In this document: piece after piece, positions 56,912 to 64,000 of the stretch
How positions within the stretch are numbered: position 1 is the first letter of the stretch
How the letters are laid out: every line of letters starts with the position of its first letter
Made by a program: the position numbers and the translations under genes
The notes under the pieces: generated by a model
Seen by the model: only the letters and a program-made list of their open reading frames with translations
Databases searched by the model: none
What the model was told of the DNA's origin: nothing
Assembly: GCA_963698535.1 (NCBI GenBank)
Contig: CAVORD010000001.1
Location: forward strand, 992,001-1,056,000
Length of the DNA stretch: 64,000 nucleotides
Origin: CAVORD01 sp963698535
GTDB lineage: Bacteria > Bacteroidota > Bacteroidia > Bacteroidales > VadinHA17
Reading direction: 5' to 3'

Positions 56912-56930
56912 GAGAATTTGAATTAAATGG

Positions 56931-57437
56931 TTAGTTTTTTGTTATAGTTCTATTTTTATTGAAGATAAAATGTGGGAAAGGGATAATTTCATTAACCGAT
57001 TTCCTGTAATTTTCGAAGTCATTCCCAAAAGTTCTTTCCAGCAAAATATTTTCTCCGTGTATCGATATTTTGAATCCCAGATAAAAAACCAAAGCAATTG
57101 AAGCAATCAGACCGGAATGGAAAATGATTGCAAAGGCTGGAATGATAAAAATTAACATGGAAGCATAAATTGGATTCCGGCACAAGCCAAATGTGCCCCG
57201 TGTAATAAGTTTTCCGGTTTTAAAATCCTGGAGGAAAATGATGACTGAAGAGATCCAAAAAACAATCCCGGTAATCAACCAGATTAGACCTACGTTTCTG
57301 GCAAAAAGATTTTCAAGGTATGCAATGTTTAGAAATTCAGGATATTTATAACCTACTAATAGGGCCAAAATAATATAAGGCAAACACATCAGCATCAATT
57401 TGGGACCTATGCCCCCTAAAGTCATTGTTGTTTTCAT
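56931..57437 (-). CDS. Membrane methyltransferase, ICMT/PEMT-like
   Basis: The 168-residue protein has about five membrane segments and the family signature near the C-terminal half: TRGTFGLCRNPIYASML, then ENILLERTFGNDFENYRKSV and PFPHF. These integral methyltransferases bind S-adenosylmethionine at RN-P-Y and E-R positions seen here. The substrate may be a lipid or an isoprenoid-linked compound; this cannot be read from the sequence. Confidence 0.72.
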   Translation of the reverse strand: MKTTMTLGGIGPKLMLMCLPYIILALLVGYKYPEFLNIAYLENLFARNVGLIWLITGIVFWISSVIIFLQDFKTGKLITRGTFGLCRNPIYASMLIFIIPAFAIIFHSGLIASIALVFYLGFKISIHGENILLERTFGNDFENYRKSVNEIIPFPHFIFNKNRTITKN

Positions 57438-57496
57438 TAGAATTTACAATTTTTGGTTTGTTTTCTTATTTCATGAATATTCAGAACAATCTGCAA

Positions 57497-58987
57497 TCAA
57501 TTTTTAAGTTTTTCAAGCGCCTCTAATCCCGATTTATTTCCGGGATTTAGTTCAAGCGATTTTAGATAAGCTTTAATGGCTTCCTGCTTTCTTCCCACAC
57601 TTATCAATGCCTCTCCATAGCTATCCCATACATTCCATGATTCGGGATGCAATTCGGTATTCCATTTAAATATTTTAATTGCATCGTTTCGAAGATTGGA
57701 GTTTAACAGCTGATATCCAAAAGCATTAAGTTCATTCTCGGCAGTATCCCATTCTGAACTATTTAAAATAAGTAAAGATTTACCATAAGAAATAGCCTTT
57801 TCTATTCCTGCAGTTTCATAGTTCTTTTTCACCTCCATGCTTAGTGATGGTTTTGGAAAAACGGGAGTTCTTCCATATAAAACATCTGTTATCCCAGTAA
57901 ATATTTTTTCCAGAGGAGAATCCCCTGTGTTACTTATAATTAAAACACAATAGCCATCTTCGGGAATACGATAAAACCGGGTATGCCATGCCCATAAAAA
58001 ACCTTCATGAGTCTGGATTTTTTTTATTTCAGAATTTGGGCCTAATCTGGTTTCACGTATTTCCCATCCACAACTATAACCATTTAATTCAGATGTGAAC
58101 ATGTCCGATTTTGCTTTTGCTGATAGAAAGGAGTCAGAATATAATGCCTGGTCAAATTTTAACATATCATCTATTGTTGAATAGATTGATCCGGCACCTA
58201 ATGCAGTTGAAAGGTTCCAATAATGCATTCGGCGAAAGCCATCCATAGATTTCACATAACCAGTTGCAAGTTTATCAAGAACGTGTTCAGGATCAGGCTG
58301 CAAATCTCCGCTTTCGTTCATTTCTAAAGGATTGAAAATCATTTCGTTCATGGCAACATCAAAAGATTTTCCTGTTACCTGTTCTGCTATCAGTGCCAGT
58401 AAAAAATAAGCCGAGTTGTTGTAATTCCATTTGGTTCCAGGTTCAAACTCCAGATTTCCCTGGCAGTATTTCTTAGCAAAAGCGACTTTATCAATTGCGA
58501 TGGTTCCGAATTCACGATTTAACCCGTCAACTGACTGAATACTTAAATTCATATAATTTGGAATGCCCGACGTATGGTTTAATAGTTGTTTGATAGTAAC
58601 ATTTCCTCCACTATCTTTTCGATACCAAGGAAGAACATCAGAGAGCTTTGTGTCAAGTTGAAGTTTACCTAAATCAACAAGTTTCATAATTAGAGTAGCG
58701 GTAAATGTTTTACTTACAGAAGCAAGCAAATATTTTTTATCAGGTGAGTTTGGAACATTCAATTCAAGATTGGCATTTCCAAAGCCTTCTGAAAATATTT
58801 TATTACCATTTTTTGCAACAAGTATTACTCCATTGAATCGATTCTGGTTGTGATAAGCTGCTATTAGTTCTCTAATTTGTTGATTATCTGTCAAAATATT
58901 AATTTGTCCATTGACAACTATTGTAGGTGTTATGCTCATATATACAAATAAAGTACTTAAGCAGATCCTAAAGAAAGTTGGTTTCAT
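57497..58987 (-). CDS. Serine hydrolase of the beta-lactamase class C / PBP family with C-terminal TPR
   Basis: The 496-residue protein has an N-terminal signal peptide and a serine beta-lactamase-like domain: LLASVSKTFTATL with the S-x-x-K nucleophile, WNYNNSAYFLLALIA with the Y-x-N motif, and a third-motif region near QTHEGFLWAWHTRF with HEG in the position of K-T-G. Residues about 430-496 add a TPR pair (SWNVWDSYGEALISVGRKQEA, AYLKSLELNPGNKSG). The family includes peptidases and esterases acting on D-amino acid peptides or acylated metabolites; a resistance role is not implied. It lies in the surface group with the acyltransferase. Confidence 0.85.
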   Translation of the reverse strand: MKPTFFRICLSTLFVYMSITPTIVVNGQINILTDNQQIRELIAAYHNQNRFNGVILVAKNGNKIFSEGFGNANLELNVPNSPDKKYLLASVSKTFTATLIMKLVDLGKLQLDTKLSDVLPWYRKDSGGNVTIKQLLNHTSGIPNYMNLSIQSVDGLNREFGTIAIDKVAFAKKYCQGNLEFEPGTKWNYNNSAYFLLALIAEQVTGKSFDVAMNEMIFNPLEMNESGDLQPDPEHVLDKLATGYVKSMDGFRRMHYWNLSTALGAGSIYSTIDDMLKFDQALYSDSFLSAKAKSDMFTSELNGYSCGWEIRETRLGPNSEIKKIQTHEGFLWAWHTRFYRIPEDGYCVLIISNTGDSPLEKIFTGITDVLYGRTPVFPKPSLSMEVKKNYETAGIEKAISYGKSLLILNSSEWDTAENELNAFGYQLLNSNLRNDAIKIFKWNTELHPESWNVWDSYGEALISVGRKQEAIKAYLKSLELNPGNKSGLEALEKLKN

Positions 58988-59050
58988 AATTTCAAATTTA
59001 AATGTGACAAAAGGGAATGGGATATTTTGTAGGCATATTTATTAAGATTG

Positions 59051-59599
59051 TTAAAATCTAAAACCAAATCCGGCATTTCCAACCAGATTAAATTTGTAAT
59101 CATTCAGATTTCCAAAATCATATCCAGGTCCTAATTCAATTTCTAAATAGAGTTTCTTTAGAAAATGAATAGTTGTTCCGGCAAAAACCCCTAACTGATT
59201 TGAATTAAGGCCACTTCTTTTAAAGTCTTTGTCTAATATGAATTTCCCGGTGAAAGAAGTTGAAATACGCCATCCTATACTGATATTTTCGTTTTTTGCA
59301 GGATGAATAGGAATAAAATAGAATCTGACAGAACTCATCAGGTAAGGATTGATGGCTGATAAATCAGCATAAATTTCTTCTCCTTGTATTTTATCATTGA
59401 TTCCCCCCCAATACGATAAGCCTAATTCATTGAAAAATGAGACTTTGGGGCTTATAAAATACTCTACTCCAAAACCGGCTCCCAAAATGTTAATTTTTGA
59501 ATAGGTATTCTTATTCTGTGAATATGCTGGTGTTATTGCCAAAATAAAAGCGATAACTATGATGAATCTCTTTATTATCTTAAATTTCAGTCCAGTCAT
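59051..59599 (-). CDS. Outer membrane beta-barrel protein, alternative separate start
   Basis: Read from the internal ATG at 59599 this is a self-contained 182-residue protein: signal peptide with cleavage near PAYSQ, beta strands typical of small outer membrane porin-like proteins, and a C-terminal Phe after NAGFGFRF. The upstream ribosome site is weak. I consider this the likelier biological product than the fused form, but no in-frame stop separates it from the acyltransferase. Confidence 0.5.
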   Translation of the reverse strand: MTGLKFKIIKRFIIVIAFILAITPAYSQNKNTYSKINILGAGFGVEYFISPKVSFFNELGLSYWGGINDKIQGEEIYADLSAINPYLMSSVRFYFIPIHPAKNENISIGWRISTSFTGKFILDKDFKRSGLNSNQLGVFAGTTIHFLKKLYLEIELGPGYDFGNLNDYKFNLVGNAGFGFRF

Positions 59600-60812
59600 T
59601 ATTCCACTGCTTACCGGAGTTATATTTTCGATCTCAGGAAGAGTAATGGAATTTTTCTTTGTTACTGTTTTCAAGCCAAACAAAAATCGCAACAAACTAA
59701 ATCTTTTCAATACCAGATAAAGCAGTACCGATAAAGGAATTGCTGTGCCGGCAATAAGCAGATACTTAACCAATATGGATGTATTAAATTGAATAATATA
59801 ATATCCAAAAACTACAATCAAAGTCTGGTGGAGGATGTAAATAGGTAAAATAGCAGTGTTTGCAGGTTGAATGAATTTATGGTTAAAATTGAGTTTTTTT
59901 GCAGCCAGCCCAACAAAAAACATTACCCAGCAAAACGAAATAAGTACAGATAAAACACTTAAATACAAATGATTAAAACCATATTCCGGTTTCAAATATA
60001 ATTGCATATTGTGCATCGTTTTGTTTAATATAATAGAACAATAAAACATTGCTGATAATGCCGATATTTAAAAACAACCACATTCGTTGTTTAATGATTT
60101 CAACAAATTTTGGATTTTTTATAAAAATAAATCCATAGATAAAAATGCACATGTATGAGAAGAAATCAGCCCAATCGGTATAACCGGGAAATATTGGTTT
60201 TAAACCGTAACGAATAAGAATCAATGGTAATACTAACAGAAAAACTCCCCAGGGTGTAACAATTAAGTTTTCAAGCTTTTCAAAATTGAATTTTCTGTTC
60301 TGAATAATTTTATAAACAGGCACAACTATTACTGTCATCGTAAAAAGATAGGGAAGATAATAAATATGAGCTCCCAAATGTCCGAACCAAAACAGGACGC
60401 TTGCTCCAAAATTTTGCGAAAATGCGTAAACCGGCCATGCTTTTAGAAATTGAAAATAATCACCGTGAAATCCAAAAAATGAAATTGCTTCGTAGAATTT
60501 TTGTGGTGGGATAATGAAAATTATCCCAAATATAAATGGAATAATCAATCGCTTTATTCTGTCGAAAAAGAATGAAGATTTGCGCGAATTCAGGGCAAAC
60601 CAGGTTCCTACGCCTGAAATAAGAAATATCAAATCCATTCGCCAGCCATGTGTAAAAAAGGTAAGCAAATCGAAAACCATACTTTGATCGGAATTTTTAA
60701 TATTCCAACTGTAATGGTCAAAAGGGCGCCAGGAATGGAATAAAAACAAAAGTCCGAAGGCTAGGATTCGTAACCAATCAATGTAATACAAACGTGAATT
60801 TTGTGCTTTCAT
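59051..60812 (-). CDS. Acyltransferase-3 family membrane protein, one frame break, continuing in frame into an outer membrane barrel domain
   Basis: From the ATG at 60812 the protein opens RLYYIDWLRILAFGLLFLFH, the acyltransferase-3 start with the catalytic His region. Ten or so membrane segments follow. The frame breaks near 60003: KQNDAQYA in one frame, then LYLKPEYGFNHLYLS one base later. After the last membrane segment (near 59670) the frame runs without a stop through a 20-residue linker into MTGLKFKIIKRFIIVIAFI at 59599. That is a signal peptide ending PAYSQ, followed by a beta-barrel (FGVEYFISPKVSFFNELG, final FGFRF). An inner membrane enzyme joined to an exported barrel is topologically odd. 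Either a stop was lost, in nature or by error, or the barrel starts separately at 59599. Confidence 0.65.
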
Positions 60813-60932
60813 AATTTTGAGTTTTAAATTTTTGCTCAAAACTACAACGGGCAACAACATGCATCGCCCAGGCGTGAAAGGTCGGACATCTGCCTGTAAA
60901 TCCGGACGTTCAAACACTTAAATATCAGCGAT

Positions 60933-62099
60933 TTAAGTTTTTGAATTTTCTATGAAATCTGAAGGTGTTTTCCCTGTAAATTGTTTAAAAATGGTATTGA
61001 AAGATGATTTGGAATTAAATCCACAATCATAGGCAATCGCTAAAATGGTATATTTTTGATTGGATTGGTCAAGTAATAATTTTTTTGCTTCCTCAACTCT
61101 GTATTCATTGATAAACTTAAAGAAGTTTTTCCCTGATTGTTGATTAATCACCTGCGAAAGATGATTAACACTCATTCCCAATTTGTCAGCAACCGTTTTG
61201 ATAGAAAGCCTGCTGTCGAGAAAAAGTTTCTCCGAATCCATAAGCTGAATGAGAGAAGAATAATAAACATCAACGTCATTTTTCTGAAGTCCTGATTTTA
61301 TATATTTTGGGCTTGTTTCAGAATTTCCAGGCAATCGCATTCCTGCAAATTGTTCCTTTTGCATCAGGTCAGGTTTCGCGATACCCGAAGGATAAATTAA
61401 TGCCTGCTTAAATCCGTAATATCCAATAAAGAAGATTAATAATACATTTAATGAATGCATAAGATTGTCACCTGTTTGATAAGTAAAAAGAGGGTAAACA
61501 TCACTGAAAATATTTAATAAAACCCCGATTACATTCACAGCAACTATAGCAATGAGTATCGCTTTCAACCAGCTTAAATCAATTCCTGCCGTATACGAAA
61601 AATTACCTTTTATATTTTTAATATGTCGTTTTAATCTGAACAGACCCAAAACAGAGTAAACCGGACCGCTAAATACCAGGAAAAATTCTCCTGCATAAAT
61701 CATTGCCCAGGGGTTGGTGGTTGCCAAATGGAAATAAGCACTCTTTTTATCAGTCGGCAAAAAATAGTAAGTAGCAAGATAATAGGTAAGAAAAACAAAG
61801 AATGGAAGCGTCAATAGCCAAAACCAGGGTTTGAATTTTTGTTCAGGCTGTGTAATCAGAACGACATAATAATACAATAATGGTGCAGTTAAAATCGGGA
61901 AACAATAGGTAATTCCCCAATACTGAGGATGCAGTTGATAAAAGTTTGTGTTTCTTAAATACTGGTCAAAAAAAATAGCACCTAACAGTAAGGTGAATAG
62001 CATTAACAGATAATCACTTAAAGTTTTTTTGGGTTTCGATTGAAATAGTATCAGGTAAAACAGAGCCTGAACTGAACCTAACAATGAAATTATGGCCAT
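60933..62099 (-). CDS. Membrane-bound AraC-family transcriptional regulator
   Basis: The 388-residue protein has about seven N-terminal membrane segments (residues 1-235) and a C-terminal AraC HTH domain (about 285-388): DSRLSIKTVADKLGMSVNHLSQVIN is the first helix-turn-helix, and ILAIAYDCGFNSKSSFNTIFKQ with TGKTPSDF is the second. Such regulators sense a membrane or external cue and are common in Bacteroidota. It lies upstream of and in the same direction as the acyltransferase-hydrolase-methyltransferase-DUF998 group and probably controls it, which is inference from position. Confidence 0.88.
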   Translation of the reverse strand: MAIISLLGSVQALFYLILFQSKPKKTLSDYLLMLFTLLLGAIFFDQYLRNTNFYQLHPQYWGITYCFPILTAPLLYYYVVLITQPEQKFKPWFWLLTLPFFVFLTYYLATYYFLPTDKKSAYFHLATTNPWAMIYAGEFFLVFSGPVYSVLGLFRLKRHIKNIKGNFSYTAGIDLSWLKAILIAIVAVNVIGVLLNIFSDVYPLFTYQTGDNLMHSLNVLLIFFIGYYGFKQALIYPSGIAKPDLMQKEQFAGMRLPGNSETSPKYIKSGLQKNDVDVYYSSLIQLMDSEKLFLDSRLSIKTVADKLGMSVNHLSQVINQQSGKNFFKFINEYRVEEAKKLLLDQSNQKYTILAIAYDCGFNSKSSFNTIFKQFTGKTPSDFIENSKT

Positions 62100-62276
62100 A
62101 ATTTGTTGTCAGTCTTATGTGGATTATTAACACAACACATAGCTAAGAAACAGTAGTAAAATACTTAATAAAGATTATAATATTTCGGCACAATTTAAAT
62201 GTTTTGCTTCTATATTGTATATTTCATTATTCTACCAGGCTTCATTTTATGAGAACAACTCACTATTATAAAAAGA

Positions 62277-62306
62277 AGCATCCCGGAAACGGGGTGCTTT
62301 TTTTTT
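62277..62306. terminator. Bidirectional terminator hairpin downstream of the ABC transporter
   Basis: AGCATCCCG and CGGGGTGCT pair over 9 bp (one wobble) around GAAA. Nine Ts follow on the plus side, and CTTTTT on the minus side. For the minus-strand ABC transporter it is the expected terminator; no plus-strand gene ends here. Confidence 0.75.
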
Positions 62307-62507
62307 GCAATTCCAACTAAAGGTAACCTGTAACTTGAAAAATCCACCTTTAAAAATCGCCAACGTCACAGTCTGGCACTTCTCTAAATTGGATCTCAAA
62401 AAAAATTCTTTTAACCGCAAAGGGCGCCAAGGTAAAACACTAAGCTCGCAAAGAATACATTCAACTATTATAAGAATAGAGACTATAATGAGCTCGCTTC
62501 CCTCAAT

Positions 62508-62542
62508 TCAACCACTTAACCAATCAACTATTCAACCAATCA
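62508..62542. repeat. Low-complexity ATCAAC / TTCAACC repeat tract
   Basis: TTCAACC, CAATCAAC and CTATTCAACC units like those at 51605-51669 and 53246-53294, directly after the ABC transporter stop. Confidence 0.65.
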
Positions 62543-62549
62543 ACCCCCT

Positions 62550-64000
62550 CTAATCCAGTGCCTGATACTTATGCAGCTTATAATAATGGCCCTTCTTCTT
62601 AAGCAGCTCATTGTGAGTGCCCTCCTCTACAATCCTGCCATCGTCAATGACCACTATCTTGTCGGCATGCTGGATGGTTGAAAGCCTATGTGCAATAACA
62701 ATGGATGTCCTGTTCTTCATCAGGTTGACAATAGCATCCTGCACAAGTCTCTCCGACTCGGTATCGAGGGCAGAGGTGGCCTCATCGAGTATCAGGATAG
62801 GTGGATTGGCGAGCACAGCCCTGGCGATGCTAATGCGCTGACGCTGTCCTCCGCTGAGTTTACTTCCTGACTCTCCTACCCCTGTATCATAACCTTCCTC
62901 CGTTTCCACAATAAATTCGTGGGCATTAGCTATGCGTGCAGCTGATTCAACGTCTGATCCTACTGCGCCGTTCCTGCCGAATGCTATATTCCCTGTAAAA
63001 CTGTCATTGAACAGTATCGGATTCTGGCTTACAATGCCCATCATGCTGCGCAGACTCTTGACCTTTATATCCCTGATGTCAATACCATCAACCAGAATTG
63101 ACCCTTTATCGACATCCATGAACCGTGGTATAAGATCAACCATGGTCGACTTGCCCCCACCCGATTTACCAACAAGTGCTATTGTCTCTCCCTTATTTAT
63201 CTTAAGGTTAATATCCCTGAGCACAGGTTCCGTACCATATGAGAACCAAACATTACGGAACTCAATGGAGTGACCGAACTCAACCTTATCAACAGCATCC
63301 TCCTTTTCATGGATCTTCTCGTCGGCATCCAGAATATCCTCTATCCTCTCCATCGAAGCCATACCCTTCAGTATATTAAAATAGCTGGTTGTCAGGTTTT
63401 TAACAGGCGGTATCAGCTGTGAGAAGACTATCAGGTATGCAATGAGCTTATCAGGTGTCATGGTACCTGTTCCCCTGATGGCCAGTATGCCGCCATAGTA
63501 CATAAGGAGCATAACAACGATAGTCGACAGGAACTCGCTCAGCGGAGATGCCAGATATCTTTTTCTTGTTACTCTTCTGAAAATCTTGGTGAATTTCTCA
63601 TTAGACTGAGAAAACTGACCGGTCATCTGCTCCTCAGCATTGAAGCCCTTTATGATCCTCAGCCCCGACAATGTCTCCTCGACAACGGAAAGAAGCTTCC
63701 CCAGATTCTGCTGACCTATTCTGGATGCTGATTTAAGTGTTTTTCCGACCTTGCCAATAAGTATCCCGCTCACGGGAAGTAGTATGAGGGCAAAAAGTGT
63801 TAGCTGAAGACTGCTGCTGAAGAGATATCCTAAAAATATCAGAATGGTAATAGGGTCTCTGAAGAGCATAGTAAGCGATGCCATCACTGACGCCTCAACC
63901 TCCTGAACATCGTTCGACACCCTGGTCATAATGTCACCCTTGCGTGAGTCGGAGAAGAAAGAGAGAGGTAACCTCAGCACTTTTGCATACATCGACCTTC
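62550..64000 (-). CDS. ABC exporter, MsbA/lipid A type, N-terminal part outside window
   Basis: About 483 residues are visible; the frame is open past the window end, so the N-terminal membrane segments are missing. The visible part has the end of the membrane domain (LRLPLSFFSDSRKGDIMTRV, with several membrane segments to about residue 210) and a nucleotide-binding domain: Walker A LVGKSGGGKSTMV, Q-loop VSQNPILF, signature SGGQRQRISIARAVL, Walker B ILILDEATSALD and the switch His in VIAHRLSTI. The type fits half-size exporters of lipids, peptides or drugs. MsbA-like lipid export is the first guess, but no marker decides it. Confidence 0.9.
   Translation of the reverse strand, partial: RSMYAKVLRLPLSFFSDSRKGDIMTRVSNDVQEVEASVMASLTMLFRDPITILIFLGYLFSSSLQLTLFALILLPVSGILIGKVGKTLKSASRIGQQNLGKLLSVVEETLSGLRIIKGFNAEEQMTGQFSQSNEKFTKIFRRVTRKRYLASPLSEFLSTIVVMLLMYYGGILAIRGTGTMTPDKLIAYLIVFSQLIPPVKNLTTSYFNILKGMASMERIEDILDADEKIHEKEDAVDKVEFGHSIEFRNVWFSYGTEPVLRDINLKINKGETIALVGKSGGGKSTMVDLIPRFMDVDKGSILVDGIDIRDIKVKSLRSMMGIVSQNPILFNDSFTGNIAFGRNGAVGSDVESAARIANAHEFIVETEEGYDTGVGESGSKLSGGQRQRISIARAVLANPPILILDEATSALDTESERLVQDAIVNLMKNRTSIVIAHRLSTIQHADKIVVIDDGRIVEEGTHNELLKKKGHYYKLHKYQALD

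Larger units (their letters stand above)
62100..62549. other. Gene-free interval between the AraC regulator and the ABC transporter
   Basis: The 450 bases contain a bidirectional hairpin (62277-62306), a sequence ACCGCAAAGGGCGCCAAGG at about 62414 followed by GCTCGCAAAGAAT (a familiar type of dispersed intergenic repeat), and an ATCAAC-type tract at 62508-62542. The 82-codon frame starting at 62305 has no protein-like features. Confidence 0.6.

Noticed and set aside
57497..58987. Beta-lactamase resistance gene
   Set aside because: S-x-x-K and Y-x-N are present, but the third motif reads HEG and a TPR tail follows; this fits the wide serine hydrolase family, not a dedicated beta-lactamase.
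2997..60812. Programmed +1 frameshifting as a general mechanism
   Set aside because: Sequences at the breaks share no slippery codon, stop context or upstream stimulator; several lie in T runs. Kept only as an alternative to test.
62305..62553. 82-codon plus-strand frame
   Set aside because: It starts in a terminator, runs through low-complexity repeats and has no protein-like composition.

Overview
The window reads as a chromosomal segment of an anaerobic, non-fermentative-looking member of the Bacteroidota (Bacteroidales/Marinilabiliales-like). The evidence is a type IX secretion cargo protein with a type B C-terminal domain, promoters of the TTTG / TAnnTTTG kind, many DUFs typical of that phylum, a KDO8PS-type DAHP synthase fused to chorismate mutase, rubrerythrin, and the pyruvate-phosphate dikinase / ATP-PEP carboxykinase pair. 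Base composition is moderate, and looks AT-richer by eye from about 55.6 to 62.2 kb. No phage, insertion sequence, CRISPR array or rRNA was seen. The single tRNA is tRNA-Ser(UGA).

Layout. 1-3.0 kb: the end of a nickel-pincer cofactor operon (larC-larE fusion, larB) plus a WbqC-like gene. 3.0-7.5 kb: a FadL-type porin and two paralogous exported Tyr/Asn-rich proteins with Ser/Thr-rich tails. 7.5-13.2 kb: proS, a conserved unknown, a BamA/TamA-like barrel, tilS. 13.2-18.7 kb: a minus-strand aromatic amino acid operon, DAHP synthase/chorismate mutase - aroB - aroA - aroC - tyrA, preceded by two successive transcription attenuators, each with its own tyrosine-rich leader peptide. 18.7-31.8 kb: ABC-F ATPase, nth, a large hybrid sensor kinase, a TPR protein, a T9SS cargo protein, a DUF6702-like protein, pyk, aroQ, xerD. 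32-41.2 kb: a Cu/Zn-type permease fused to an HMA domain, ppdK, pckA, plsY, an M48 protease with LemA, and an SGNH esterase. 41.3-50.6 kb: rubrerythrin, nitroreductase, an aspartate-type aminotransferase, htpG, an operon of LytTR regulator - class III aminotransferase - secreted protein - pseudoreceiver, and HU. 50.8-53.4 kb: tRNA-Ser, a repeat-rich gene-free stretch and a MATE/ANK-like transporter. 53.4-64 kb: a prolyl oligopeptidase, a membrane/surface module headed by a membrane-bound AraC regulator, and a lipid-exporter-like ABC transporter that runs off the window.

The most interesting signal is the aro leader (18410-18676). One Bacteroidota-type promoter overlaps the abcF stop codon. 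It is followed by leader peptide 1 (MKKSYTYYPYYYLSE), a terminator, leader peptide 2 (MIILKKYYYYYKFQKNRDG), a second terminator and then the DAHP synthase start. Both terminators have a competing antiterminator strand placed near or just after the leader stop codon. This looks like two tyrosine-sensing attenuators in series.

The second window-wide signal is about twenty single-base frame breaks. They hit indispensable genes (HU, tilS, aroA, htpG) and almost all act as one extra base. They cluster at 3-16 kb and 38-53 kb, and 18.7-37.9 kb is free of them. Sequencing indels are the likeliest cause. Affected genes are annotated over their reconstructed full extent.
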